64,000 bases of DNA from Chryseobacterium sp. JM1 (GCF_000737715.1 NZ_JPRN01000011.1:164643-228642); one strand, 5' to 3'. Counted from the first letter of the stretch, positions 24,903 through 33,417 are shown. The notes: generated from the sequence alone by a model not told the origin. A program made the numbers and translations.

Positions 24903-26174
24903 ATGAATATAGAACAGTTTTATCCTTTATTTTTAAAGTCAGATAAAGTAACGATCGACAGCAGAAAAGTCGGGAAGAATGATATTTTCTTTGCCTTTTC
25001 AGGTGATAATTTCAATGCGGCAACCTTAGCAGAAAAAGCAGCTGACGATGGTGCTTTGGCCTCTATCGTGGAGCAGCCGGAATTTGAAAATAAAGACCGA
25101 AACATTTTCTATGTTCCGTCTACCCTGGAATTTCTCCAGCAGCTTGCCATTTATCACAGAAATCAGCTGGATATTCCGATCATTGGGCTTACGGGTAGCA
25201 ACGGGAAGACAACCACTAAAGAAATCATTCATGCTGTACTATCAGAGAAATTCAATGTGCAGTATACCTATGGAAATTTAAATAATCACATCGGAGTTCC
25301 GCTGACGATTCTTTCCATTAAACCGGAACATGAAATGGCCGTTATCGAAATGGGAGCCAATCATCAGAAAGAAATAGAGCTTCTGTGTACCATTTCCCAA
25401 CTGGACTTTGGATATATTACTAACTTTGGAAAGGCCCATCTGGAAGGTTTTGGAGGATTTGAAGGTGTGATTAAAGGGAAATCTGAGCTTTATGATTATC
25501 TGAAAACGAACGGACGAACTATTGTCGTGAATGAGAATGATCCCATTCAGGCAGAAAAAACTCAAAATTATACCCCAAAAATCACTTTCGGAAAAGAAAC
25601 TTCGGATTATCAGTTCGGATTGTTTTCAGAAGAACATTTTGTAGGACTGGAATTTCAGGGAGTAAAAGCAGTGTCAAAACTGACCGGAGAATATAATTTT
25701 ACCAATCTGTGTGCGGCGGCCAGCCTTGGCCTTCATTTCGGAATCAGCTTTGAAAAAATAAAGCATGCCGTAGAAAACTACATACCAACGAACATGCGTT
25801 CGCAGGTAGTGAAAAAAGAGGGAAGAACGCTGGTACTCGATACTTATAATGCCAATCCAAGCTCTATGACGGCTTCTCTGCATAACTTTATTACATTCGA
25901 AGGCAGTAAGACCATCATTATCGGAGATATGCTTGAATTGGGGACAGAGAGTGAGAAAGAGCATCAGAACATTTTAAAACTTGCTCAGGAATTGGCCTTT
26001 GACCAGATTATTACCGTAGGAAAATATTTTAAAACCGTCAATCCTTCAGCATTGTCTTTTGACAATACTGCAGAACTGATAGAATACCTTCAGCAGAATA
26101 CCATTCAGTCTGAAAATATCCTGTTAAAAGGGTCAAGAGGAATTGCTCTTGAAAAATCGATAGACTTTATTTAA
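24903..26174 (+). CDS. murF: UDP-N-acetylmuramoyl-tripeptide--D-Ala-D-Ala ligase
   Basis: MurF adds D-Ala-D-Ala to the UDP-MurNAc tripeptide, the last cytosolic step of the peptidoglycan precursor. The 423-aa product has the Mur-ligase N-terminal domain (TIDSRKVGKNDIFFAF, about 17-32), the ATP-binding GLTGSNGKTTTKE (about 95-107), the central NLNNHIGVPLT and EMGANHQKEI, and a C-terminal ligase domain (LDTYNANPSSMTA, IIGDMLELG). gldJ-murF is a conserved flavobacterial neighbourhood. Its last 8 bp overlap the convergent NUDIX gene. Confidence 0.97.
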   Translation: MNIEQFYPLFLKSDKVTIDSRKVGKNDIFFAFSGDNFNAATLAEKAADDGALASIVEQPEFENKDRNIFYVPSTLEFLQQLAIYHRNQLDIPIIGLTGSNGKTTTKEIIHAVLSEKFNVQYTYGNLNNHIGVPLTILSIKPEHEMAVIEMGANHQKEIELLCTISQLDFGYITNFGKAHLEGFGGFEGVIKGKSELYDYLKTNGRTIVVNENDPIQAEKTQNYTPKITFGKETSDYQFGLFSEEHFVGLEFQGVKAVSKLTGEYNFTNLCAAASLGLHFGISFEKIKHAVENYIPTNMRSQVVKKEGRTLVLDTYNANPSSMTASLHNFITFEGSKTIIIGDMLELGTESEKEHQNILKLAQELAFDQIITVGKYFKTVNPSALSFDNTAELIEYLQQNTIQSENILLKGSRGIALEKSIDFI

Positions 26175-26778
26175 GCTTCAGATTCCAGAAATCTTTTACA
26201 ATAAGTTTGATATTCTGAAAAGTGCTTGGGAAAACTTCATCCTCTATCTGAGTGGTGTTTTTCCAGGCTACTTCAGTAATGCCTTCTTCGATTTGTGGCT
26301 TCGAGGTATCTTCACCATTGAAGTTCATTTCAAACCAATGCGTGCATTTAAGGATCTTTTCTCCGTTTCTTTCGATATAGATGTGATAAGTCGTATTGAT
26401 GAATTGTAACAGCTCTACGTCTTTGAGACCGGTTTCCTCTTCAATCTCTCTTACGGCAGATTCCTCGCGGGATTCCCCTTTTTCCATCTTACCTTTCGGA
26501 AGATCCCATTTGCCTAAACGTTTAATGAAAAGCAGCTCTCCCTGAGGATTGCTCACAAGGCCTCCCGCAGCTTCTATGATTCTGAAAAGCTTTTGAAACT
26601 CTTTCCAGATCTCTTCAATATTCTCACCGAAAACATTCAGTTCTTTTACAGAAGTGTTTTCCAAAATATCCAATGCCATCTCTAAAGTTGTGAAACTTTC
26701 GTACCTAAGTTCTTTTTCAAGATGCTCGGGATGCTTAGACACCAATAATTTTTTTTCGTTCACAAAAACTTTATACAT
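26167..26778 (-). CDS. NUDIX hydrolase
   Basis: A 203-aa cytosolic hydrolase. The Nudix box is complete: G-x5-E-x7-REUxEExGU, starting at GKMEKGESREE (about 94) and ending REIEEETGL (about 108-116). NUDIX enzymes cleave nucleoside diphosphates linked to another moiety, such as damaged nucleotides, ADP-ribose or dinucleotides; the substrate here is unknown. The N-terminal 75 residues form an extra domain (MYKVFVNEKKLLVS) before the catalytic domain (GGLVSNPQGELLFIKR). It is divergent from the SRPBCC gene with overlapping promoters, and overlaps murF by 8 bp at its 3' end. Confidence 0.92.
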   Translation of the reverse strand: MYKVFVNEKKLLVSKHPEHLEKELRYESFTTLEMALDILENTSVKELNVFGENIEEIWKEFQKLFRIIEAAGGLVSNPQGELLFIKRLGKWDLPKGKMEKGESREESAVREIEEETGLKDVELLQFINTTYHIYIERNGEKILKCTHWFEMNFNGEDTSKPQIEEGITEVAWKNTTQIEDEVFPSTFQNIKLIVKDFWNLKLK

Positions 26779-26814
26779 ATATTTGTAAGAATTAAGAATT
26801 TAAATACAAAAATA
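26778..26814. promoter_or_regulatory. face-to-face overlapping promoters
   Basis: TATATTTG on the plus strand (26778-26785) points to the SRPBCC gene, and TATTTTTG on the minus strand (26807-26814) points to the NUDIX gene. Each predicted transcription start lies between the two elements, so the divergent transcripts would start with overlapping 5' ends. Confidence 0.5.
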
Positions 26815-26818
26815 AAAA

Positions 26819-27208
26819 ATGAATTTAGAAGGACGAAAGATTATTGTCAATAAATCATCTAAAGAATTGTCTGAAATATTGAAATCGCCTGAAAACTATA
26901 AAGATTTTATGCCGGACGGTCTTCAGAAATTCGAAACAAGAGACAACGGATTCAAATTCGGTCTTCAGGGAATGCCTGAAATTGCTTTGAAAATAGATGA
27001 AGTGAACGAGCAGAAAGCTGTTTTGAAGTCAGCAAGCTCAAGTCTGGATTTTACACTGACAGCCGCTTTAAACGCTGTTAATGATACTCAGACCGAAGTT
27101 CAGATGCTTTTTGAAGGGAAGTTCAATCCTTTTATCAAAATGATGGTAGAAAAGCCGCTTCAAAACTTTATCAATACACTCACCGATAAGATCGAAGTTT
27201 ACAAATAA
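26819..27208 (+). CDS. SRPBCC-family protein
   Basis: A 129-aa cytosolic protein that looks like a START/polyketide-cyclase-like helix-grip fold: an N-terminal strand and helix (GRKIIVNKSSKELSEILKSP), a run of beta strands, and a long C-terminal helix (FIKMMVEKPLQNFINTLTDK). Such proteins bind hydrophobic ligands in a cavity; no ligand can be named. It is divergent from the NUDIX gene and has its own terminator. The call rests on overall pattern rather than a signature motif. Confidence 0.75.
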   Translation: MNLEGRKIIVNKSSKELSEILKSPENYKDFMPDGLQKFETRDNGFKFGLQGMPEIALKIDEVNEQKAVLKSASSSLDFTLTAALNAVNDTQTEVQMLFEGKFNPFIKMMVEKPLQNFINTLTDKIEVYK

Positions 27209-27212
27209 ATAG

Positions 27213-27238
27213 AAGTCCTGATTTTTCAGGACTTTTTT
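27213..27238 (+). terminator. intrinsic terminator of the SRPBCC gene
   Basis: A perfect 9-bp stem (AAGTCCTGA / TCAGGACTT) with a 4-nt loop is followed by a T run, a few nt after the stop codon. Confidence 0.9.
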
Positions 27239-27242
27239 ATTG

Positions 27243-27425
27243 CTGCACGAATACGGGTTTGAGAGTCGCAGAATTTGAGAGTGTAATGGTGTGAAACGTA
27301 TTTATTGTCTGGTTTAAGCTAATGAGTTATCGTCTGATGTCTCATGTCTGAAATCTGATGTCTAAAATCTTGATTCTTGGATCTTGACTCTTGGTTCTCA
27401 AAAATCCACCATTGACCTTGTCTCC
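27243..27425 (+). repeat. mosaic intergenic element, copy 1
   Basis: Blocks in order: TTTGAGAGT repeats (about 27258-27284), AAGCTAATGAGTTATC (27317-27332), an octamer-like run of GTCTGATGTCT/CATGTCTGAAATCT, then a run of TCTTGATTCTTGGATCTTG ending near CTTGGTTCTC. The same order of blocks occurs in copies at 32023-32235 (inverted) and 33446-33575. It fills the 222-bp gap between the SRPBCC and anmK genes. Confidence 0.8.
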
Positions 27426-27430
27426 CGAAA

Positions 27431-28474
27431 TCAACAGATTAAGCCCGAACTGTGATCTGCTGTGCTTCCGGTAGCAGAAGCCAGTACATTGATTTCATTA
27501 TTAAGTCTTAAAACTCCCATAAAGGCAAATATCAGTGCTTCTTTAAAATCAATGATCTCTTTTTCCGGAATGATGATCGCAGACTCAGTTTTTTCTTTGA
27601 TTTTTTCAATTAGGAAACTATTGTAAGTGCCTCCGCCGGTGAAGAGAATATTCTGTAAATTCTTTTGATTAATGATCCTTGAAATCTGATGAGCGACATG
27701 TTCTGTAAAAGTGGCCATGGCATCTGCTGTTTCCATGTTTTCCAATAAAGGAAAAATATGTTCATTACACCATTCGATACCTAATGATTTGGGATGGGAC
27801 TGGCTGTAGAACTCAAGAGAATTAAGCTTTGTTAAAAGATCCTCATCAATCGCGCCTTTTCTCGCCAGATCACCATTTTCATCAAAATTTTTATTGAATT
27901 TTTGTGCAAGTCTGTTCAGGACAATATTAACCGGGGCAATATCAAATGCTATTCTTTTACCATCCTCTTTTAAGGAAATATTGGAAAATCCGCCTAAGTT
28001 GAGGCATGCATCGTATTCAGAAAAAAGAAATTCATCTCCGATAGGGACTAAAGGTGCGCCGTTTCCTCCCATCAGGACATCCTGACTTCTGAAATCGTAA
28101 ATAACAGGAAGGGATGTTTCTATTTTGATGGCTCTTCCGTCTCCGATCTGGAGTGTAAATTTTTTCTGAGGCTGATGAAAAACCGTGTGCCCGTGAGATG
28201 CAATCAGATCGATCTGTTCAAGGTGGTTATTGTCAATGAATTCTCTGACCTTTTCGCCCAGATAAAAGCCATATTCCGAATGAAGCTCCAATAGTTCTTC
28301 CGAAGATAAATGGATCGAGTTCCTGAGCTTTTCTTCCCAGTTTTCAGGATAGGGAAGGGTTTCTGCCTTAAGGATCTGAAAATTCCAGCCGTTCTGTTTT
28401 TCAAAAGCGGCAAAACATATATCCAGACCGTCCAGACTGGTGCCGGACATGAGTCCAATAGCCTGAAACCTCAT
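27431..28474 (-). CDS. anmK: anhydro-N-acetylmuramic acid kinase
   Basis: AnmK opens and phosphorylates 1,6-anhydro-MurNAc from recycled cell wall to give MurNAc-6-phosphate. The 347-aa product begins MRFQAIGLMSGTSLDGLDI, the family signature, and has ASHGHTVFHQP (about 97-107), MGGNGAPLVPIGD (about 132-144) and the late FTGGGTYN (about 285-292). ATG at 28474 is chosen; an upstream in-frame ATG at 28558 lies inside lptC. The start is 1 nt after the lptC stop, so anmK is the last gene of an outer membrane protein-lptC-anmK operon. Confidence 0.94.
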   Translation of the reverse strand: MRFQAIGLMSGTSLDGLDICFAAFEKQNGWNFQILKAETLPYPENWEEKLRNSIHLSSEELLELHSEYGFYLGEKVREFIDNNHLEQIDLIASHGHTVFHQPQKKFTLQIGDGRAIKIETSLPVIYDFRSQDVLMGGNGAPLVPIGDEFLFSEYDACLNLGGFSNISLKEDGKRIAFDIAPVNIVLNRLAQKFNKNFDENGDLARKGAIDEDLLTKLNSLEFYSQSHPKSLGIEWCNEHIFPLLENMETADAMATFTEHVAHQISRIINQKNLQNILFTGGGTYNSFLIEKIKEKTESAIIIPEKEIIDFKEALIFAFMGVLRLNNEINVLASATGSTADHSSGLIC

Positions 28475-28475
28475 G

Positions 28476-29072
28476 TTATTGTGGTGTTTTCTTTTCTTCG
28501 AGTCTCTTTGTACTGAAATCTCCGGAATTATTGAAGAACTTGTATTCCGAGAAATCATCTTTAGCTGTCATCCCATTAGCGCCTACAAGAGTAGAGCCAT
28601 CTTCCATGGTAACGTAAACTGTGTCTTTGGTATAGATTCTGTTTTTTCTCTGATCCCAGTAAATACTCTGCATCGCAAAACGCTGTCCTTCATTGGTCGT
28701 AATTCTTACATCACCTTTTGCTTCGTAGAATTTTTTATATTCAAAAATACGGGCATATTTGGCGGTGATTTTACCCGGTACTTTAGGTTTCTTTTTATCG
28801 AAAAATTCAATGTTGATCCCTTTTCTTGCCACTATATAAGGACTGTCGATCAGCTCGTATTTTTCGATGATCTTAGCTTTGGCTTTTAAGGAGATAAACC
28901 CTGAATCCCTTTGGATAATATTGGCATTATTGATGATCTGTGAAGGGAAGTTCTTGCTTTTGCTTCCATTGGCCCTCGTAAGGTCCTCTTCGCAGGATGT
29001 CAGTATAAAAAATATAGCACAACTAAAAAGGCATGCTATATTTTTATATGATATTTTTTTTGAAAAATCCAT
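28476..29072 (-). CDS. lptC: LptC-like LPS export periplasmic protein
   Basis: LptC passes lipopolysaccharide from the LptBFG transporter to LptA across the periplasm. The 198-aa product has a lipobox (FILTSC, Cys about 25; lipidation is common in Bacteroidota LptC), then beta strands with the Lpt-type alternating pattern (FFDKKKPKVPGKITAKYARI; AKGDVRITTNEGQRFAMQSI). ATG at 29072 is 1 nt after the stop of the outer membrane protein gene; a longer frame would start inside that gene. The tight spacing with anmK supports a cell-envelope operon. The fold call is from pattern, so moderately sure. Confidence 0.8.
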   Translation of the reverse strand: MDFSKKISYKNIACLFSCAIFFILTSCEEDLTRANGSKSKNFPSQIINNANIIQRDSGFISLKAKAKIIEKYELIDSPYIVARKGINIEFFDKKKPKVPGKITAKYARIFEYKKFYEAKGDVRITTNEGQRFAMQSIYWDQRKNRIYTKDTVYVTMEDGSTLVGANGMTAKDDFSEYKFFNNSGDFSTKRLEEKKTPQ

Positions 29073-29073
29073 T

Positions 29074-30357
29074 TTAGTTGTAAAGAGTCTTTCTGAACCA
29101 TCTGTCAGCAAAGTTGAAACCGACTCTCAGGTTGATATAATTCTGGTTGATCAGGTTATTATTAAGAGTTCCTCTCTTTCCTAATTCTACACCCAGTTCA
29201 AGACCGCTCATTCTGGTAATGCTGCTTGTTTTGAATGGAAGTAATACCCCTGCAGAGATTCCAAACTTATTGATGCTGTTTCCATCTAACTTAAGGTTTC
29301 CTCTTTCATAGAAGGCTCCATATCTGTAGATTACTCTTGAAAAATAATTTCTAAAGTTATTGTAGTTTGGTAAATACCATCCTCCGGCAGAGATTCTGTA
29401 CGTATCCTGGAAATCAAAAGATTTTCCGAAGTAAGAAATATCTTCTCCTTTTTTATAGTCAACCTGTCCTGATACAAACCAGTGGTTTTCACTTCCGTAA
29501 CCTACCCCTAATGAAGCCTGTAACGGAAGAAGGTTTTTAGAATTTGTACTTTTCTGCTCTATAATGGTTTCTAAAGATTTTACACTTTCTGCAGCATCAC
29601 TGTATCTGTACGTGCTGTTGGTGTAATCAGTCGTCATATTACTGGTATTTCCAAATGTAGCAGTTGCACCAATGGTTAGCTTCTTGTCTGTACGCGTGTT
29701 CAGAGTCTGATAGCTACCTCCTAGGGTGAAGTTGAAGTTTTTGATGCTGTTTTTAGTCTCGTACCCGTTGATGTATTCCGTATTTTGAATTCTAAGTTCG
29801 TTCAGGTCATACAGGTTTCCAAAATAAAGATTGGCTCTCAAACCCACTGCAAAATTCTGATCAATTTTATAGGAAACAGCTGCCTGTGCAGTATTCAGAG
29901 TTCCGCTTCCTTTAAAACGGTTGGAGTACATGAGTCCGTCTGCTCCGGTTGCGTTATTGACAATATCGTAGCTTTTAGAGCTGTAAGGCTGATAGGAAAT
30001 TCCCATTTTTACCTTTGGAGACAGGGGAAATGCCAGTGCAATATTAGAAAGATACGTAGAATGTTTGGTAGACTTCGTATCGTTGTAATTAGTTTTGAAA
30101 TAATTGTTTTCGTTGGTAGCTTCCAGTCTGATACTTGTAAGCTCGAAATTAGAGTTATTCGCAGGGTTTGCGAAATTGAAGCTGCTTGTGAAATCACTGA
30201 TATAAGCAGTAGAAATACCACCCATAGAGGCAGTTTCAATAGTATTATCATATTTTACATCTCCAATTCCATAAGTTGCATACGGAGAGTTACTTAGACT
30301 CTGTGCATTTAGGAAGTATCCAACTGATATGAATGATACCGCAAAGATTTTTTTCAT
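29074..30357 (-). CDS. outer membrane beta-barrel protein
   Basis: A 427-aa outer-membrane protein: signal peptide (about 1-18, ending LNAQ), a FadL/PorV-like N-terminus (SPYATYGIGDVKYDNTIETA; ASMGGISTAYISDFTSSFNF), alternating amphipathic strands, and a C-terminal strand with aromatic end (VGFNFADRWF). It may be a hydrophobic-compound channel but has no specific signature. It is first in an operon with lptC and anmK, spaced by single nucleotides, which suggests an envelope role. Confidence 0.82.
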   Translation of the reverse strand: MKKIFAVSFISVGYFLNAQSLSNSPYATYGIGDVKYDNTIETASMGGISTAYISDFTSSFNFANPANNSNFELTSIRLEATNENNYFKTNYNDTKSTKHSTYLSNIALAFPLSPKVKMGISYQPYSSKSYDIVNNATGADGLMYSNRFKGSGTLNTAQAAVSYKIDQNFAVGLRANLYFGNLYDLNELRIQNTEYINGYETKNSIKNFNFTLGGSYQTLNTRTDKKLTIGATATFGNTSNMTTDYTNSTYRYSDAAESVKSLETIIEQKSTNSKNLLPLQASLGVGYGSENHWFVSGQVDYKKGEDISYFGKSFDFQDTYRISAGGWYLPNYNNFRNYFSRVIYRYGAFYERGNLKLDGNSINKFGISAGVLLPFKTSSITRMSGLELGVELGKRGTLNNNLINQNYINLRVGFNFADRWFRKTLYN

Positions 30358-30502
30358 TCTTTATTTTTAAAACAATGCGCAAATATCTTAAATATTAATG
30401 AATTGTAAAAATTATATGTGGTTAAAGTTTGTTAAGGGCCTGTCTTTAAAAGAAAAATGCAATTTTTTACAAATAAAAATAGCAATTCTATTATGCAGAA
30501 AA

Positions 30503-30533
30503 GACCATTCATATGCGGTGAATGGTCCTTTTT
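30503..30533 (-). terminator. intrinsic terminator of the aldehyde dehydrogenase gene
   Basis: A perfect 9-bp stem (GACCATTCA / TGAATGGTC) with a 7-nt loop lies 19 nt after the stop at 30552. The T run on the minus strand is short. Confidence 0.75.
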
Positions 30534-30551
30534 AAGTCTTAAATAAGTAAA

Positions 30552-31871
30552 TTATTTTACCTGAAGCACAGATCTGCTGTGGCTGAAATTTTCAAAACTA
30601 AACTTTCCGTGGTATTTTCCCATTCCGGAAGTTCCCACCCCTCCAAACGGTAAGTAATGAGATCCTACATGAATAATCGTACTGTTGATTTCTGCATCAC
30701 CGCTTGTTGTGCGGTTCATAACATCATCTGCAAATTCCTGATTTTCTGAAAAAACATATAAAGCCAACGGTTTAGGTCTGCTGTTTATTTCTTCCAGAGC
30801 TTCATTAATATCGCTATAGGTCAGTATCGGTAGGATAGGACCGAAAATTTCCTGTTGCATCACCTGATCATTCCACGTCACCTGATCCATAAGAGTCGCT
30901 TCAAAATGACGGGTTTCAAGATCATAGCTTCCACCGTAGATAACCTTTTCAGGAGCGGCTTCCAGATAACTTGCAAGATGTTTGATCTGATTCTGGTTCA
31001 CAATTTTTCCTATTTTCCCCAATGATCCGTCGGTGTACGTAGTATGTAAATAAGCTTTAAATTTTTCGACAAAAAGATCCTTCACAGATTCATGAATGTA
31101 AATATAATCCGGAGCAACGCATGTTTGCCCGCAATTGATCCATTTTCCATAAGAAATTCTTGCCACAGCCTTATCCAGATCTGCATCATGATGAACAATC
31201 GTTGGTGATTTTCCTCCAAGTTCCAGCGTTAAAGGAATAAGTTGTTCAGCGGCAGCCTTCATGACAATTTTTCCAACATTTGGGCTTCCTGTAAAGAAAA
31301 TATAATCAAAAGGGAGGCTTAGTAATAACGTGTTCTCCTCAATAGCTCCCTGAACTACCGCAACATAAGATTCTTCAAAAGATGCCTTTACAATATCTTC
31401 CAGAACTTTGGCCACGTGAGGCGTATTTTCTGAAGGTTTAATGATTGCCGTATTCCCTGCAATTAATGCGCCGATAAGAGGACTGAAGGTCAGCTGAACC
31501 GGGTAATTAAAAGGTCCTATGATATAGTTCACGCCATAAGGCTCATATATTATTTTGCTTACTACTTCAGCTCCGGATGGATGCGGTTTGGATTCTACCG
31601 GGGTGGGTTTTGCCCATTCGTCTATATTTTCAAGCAGATAATCGAGTTCGCTCATGACAATTTGAATTTCCACATATTCGGCTTCCTTTCTGCTTTTCCC
31701 TAAATCAATGTCCAAAGCCTCACAAAGAGCATCGGTATGACTGGAAAACACGTCACGGAATTTTCGCAGCTGTGCTTTTCTGAATTCAATATTTTTAGTC
31801 TGATTGGTTTTAAAAAAAGCCTTCTGTTGCTGGAATACTTCTCTTATTTTTTGTTCCGATTCTTGAGTCAT
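30552..31871 (-). CDS. aldehyde dehydrogenase (class 3 type)
   Basis: A 439-aa NAD(P)-dependent enzyme oxidising aldehydes to acids. Motifs: NYIIGPFNYPVQLTFSPL (about 114-131), FTGSPNVGKIVMKAAAE (about 192-208), LELGGKSPTIVH with catalytic Glu (about 215-226), CGQTCVAPDY with catalytic Cys (about 247-256), EIFGPILPILTY (about 342) and FGGVGTSGMG near the end. The short length without a C-terminal extension is typical of ALDH3-like enzymes that act on medium- or long-chain aldehydes. It is a single-gene unit with its own promoter and terminator. Confidence 0.93.
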   Translation of the reverse strand: MTQESEQKIREVFQQQKAFFKTNQTKNIEFRKAQLRKFRDVFSSHTDALCEALDIDLGKSRKEAEYVEIQIVMSELDYLLENIDEWAKPTPVESKPHPSGAEVVSKIIYEPYGVNYIIGPFNYPVQLTFSPLIGALIAGNTAIIKPSENTPHVAKVLEDIVKASFEESYVAVVQGAIEENTLLLSLPFDYIFFTGSPNVGKIVMKAAAEQLIPLTLELGGKSPTIVHHDADLDKAVARISYGKWINCGQTCVAPDYIYIHESVKDLFVEKFKAYLHTTYTDGSLGKIGKIVNQNQIKHLASYLEAAPEKVIYGGSYDLETRHFEATLMDQVTWNDQVMQQEIFGPILPILTYSDINEALEEINSRPKPLALYVFSENQEFADDVMNRTTSGDAEINSTIIHVGSHYLPFGGVGTSGMGKYHGKFSFENFSHSRSVLQVK

Positions 31872-31939
31872 TCTTTTATTATTTAATGATTAAAAGGGGT
31901 GTTGAAATAGTATCAATAAGTTAATTAAAATTGATGCAA

Positions 31940-31947
31940 CAAATGTA
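31940..31947 (-). promoter_or_regulatory. -7 promoter element of the aldehyde dehydrogenase gene
   Basis: TACATTTG on the minus strand matches TAnnTTTG; the leader to the ATG at 31871 would be about 60 nt. Confidence 0.5.
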
Positions 31948-32022
31948 TTGCCAAAAATTATATTGTGCGCTATTTAAAATCTGATTTAGTCTAATTGGAT
32001 TATTGATGTTTCCTATTGGGGA

Positions 32023-32235
32023 TTTTAGAACCAAGAACCAAGAGTCAAGAATCAAGATTTTTAGACGTCAGATTTCAGACAATAATTCTTTAGCTTAATA
32101 ACTAATAAGTAGCAACTAGCAACTAGCAACTAGCAACTAGCAACTAGCAACTAGCAACTAGCAACCAGCAGCCAAAATACGCCTACCTCCCGAAACTCTC
32201 CAACCCAAAAACTCTCCGACTCTCCAACCTGTAAC
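32023..32235 (-). repeat. mosaic intergenic element, copy 2 (inverted)
   Basis: On the minus strand the order is GGAGAGTCGGAGAGTT repeats, TTTTGGCTGCTGG, TAGTTGC-type heptamers, TTAAGCTAAAGAATTATT, GTCTGAAATCTGACGTCT, then CTTGATTCTTGACTCTTGG. This is the same block order as copies at 27243 and 33446. Confidence 0.85.
32110..32165 (+). repeat. heptanucleotide tandem repeat (TAGCAAC)x8
   Basis: Eight perfect copies of TAGCAAC run without interruption over 56 bp, inside mosaic copy 2, followed by a degenerate CAGCAGCC. Seven is not a multiple of three and the stretch is not in a gene. Copy number may vary by slippage. Confidence 0.97.
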
Positions 32236-32286
32236 TCTTCTGTTATATTAAATAGACTTAATCTTCTTAGTTGAGATAAGATTTTT

Positions 32287-32294
32287 TATCTTTG
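32287..32294 (+). promoter_or_regulatory. -7-like element before the delta' gene
   Basis: TATCTTTG matches TAnnTTTG and ends 4 nt before the ATG at 32299; use would give a nearly leaderless mRNA. Confidence 0.45.
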
Positions 32295-32298
32295 GAAC

Positions 32299-33417
32299 AT
32301 GAATTGGGAGAACATCGCCGGACAGGAAAATCTGAAAAAACTTCTTCAGGAAAGTATCACCGAAAACAGAGTGAGCCATGCACAGCTTTTTTTAGGAAAG
32401 GAGGGGTATGGAACTTTTCCGATGGTTTTAGCCTATGCTAAGGAGATTTTTAGAAGAGAAAATGAGCACGCAGCCTCAAAAGTGGAGCATTTGAACCATC
32501 TGGATCTGCATTTCAGTTTCCCCGTTTTTACCGATAACAAAAATTCGTTAAGCAAAAATAAATTCGAGGACTTCAGGGAAATGATCATGGCTTCTCCCTA
32601 TGCGAGCTATGACGACTGGACTGCTTTTCTGGAATCTGAAAATAAGCAGCTTTTTATTTCCGCTGATGAAATAGATGACCAGAACCAGAAGTTTGCCCTG
32701 AAAAGTTTTGAAGGCGGAACCAAAATTCTTATCGTTTGGAGAGCCGATAAAATGAACGTTGCTGCAGCCAATAAATTTCTGAAGTTTTTAGAAGAACCAC
32801 CTGCAAAAACCCTTATTCTTCTGACCGCTGAAACAGCCAACGACATTCTTCCGACTATTCTTTCCAGAACACAGATCGTGGAAGTTCCGAGACTTAATGA
32901 TGAGGATCTGGAAAATTATCTTAAAAAGAATGCTTCGGTTTCTGCTGAAAAAATAAGAGAGATTGTTCACGAAGCGCAGGGCGATCTCAATGATGCTCTG
33001 AAAATTTTAAATTCCGGACACAAAAGTGACGAATTTGAAAAGCTTTTCATCCAGTGGGTACGTGATGCATTTATGGTAAAAAAGAAACCTCAGTTCCTTA
33101 AAAGTATCATCTTCTGGGCCAGAGAAATCGCAGGATGGAACAGGGAAAAACAGAAAAACTTCCTGAATTACTGCTCTGAAATCTTCAGGCTTGCCCTTCT
33201 TCAGAATTACCAGTCTGAAAATCTGGTCTATAAAAAGATAGATGCAGACGGCTTCAACTGGGCCGGCTTTTCAAAGTTTATAAGCGGTGCTAATATTGAA
33301 AGTATTTTAGAAGAAATCAATACTGCGGATCTTCACCTGACGCGAAACGGAAATCCTAAAATTGTCTGGACAGATCTCGGGATAAAATTATCGCGTTACA
33401 TTCATAAAAATTCGTAG
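32299..33417 (+). CDS. holB: DNA polymerase III subunit delta' (clamp-loader component)
   Basis: Delta' is the stator of the clamp loader that puts the beta clamp on primed DNA. The 372-aa product begins WENIAGQENLKKLLQESI and SHAQLFLGKEGYGTF, the AAA+ clamp-loader start. The P-loop reads GKEGYGTF instead of GxxGxGKT, and delta' is known not to bind ATP. Later motifs are KILIVWRADKMNVAAANKFL, KFLEEPPAKTLILL and ILSRTQ (the SRC-like motif, here with Thr for Cys). The zinc-binding Cys cluster of many DnaX/delta' proteins is absent. The gene is flanked by inverted copies of the mosaic repeat. Confidence 0.88.
   Translation: MNWENIAGQENLKKLLQESITENRVSHAQLFLGKEGYGTFPMVLAYAKEIFRRENEHAASKVEHLNHLDLHFSFPVFTDNKNSLSKNKFEDFREMIMASPYASYDDWTAFLESENKQLFISADEIDDQNQKFALKSFEGGTKILIVWRADKMNVAAANKFLKFLEEPPAKTLILLTAETANDILPTILSRTQIVEVPRLNDEDLENYLKKNASVSAEKIREIVHEAQGDLNDALKILNSGHKSDEFEKLFIQWVRDAFMVKKKPQFLKSIIFWAREIAGWNREKQKNFLNYCSEIFRLALLQNYQSENLVYKKIDADGFNWAGFSKFISGANIESILEEINTADLHLTRNGNPKIVWTDLGIKLSRYIHKNS

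Larger units (their letters stand above)
31872..32298. other. 427-bp intergenic region, mostly repeats
   Basis: No gene is seen. It holds the ALDH promoter near 31940, a complete inverted copy of the mosaic element (32023-32235) with its heptamer array, and the delta' promoter at 32287. Confidence 0.75.

Noticed and set aside
32110..32165. CRISPR-like array
   Set aside because: Repeats are 7 bp, contiguous and without unique spacers; the 89-bp array likewise has no spacers, and no cas genes are present.
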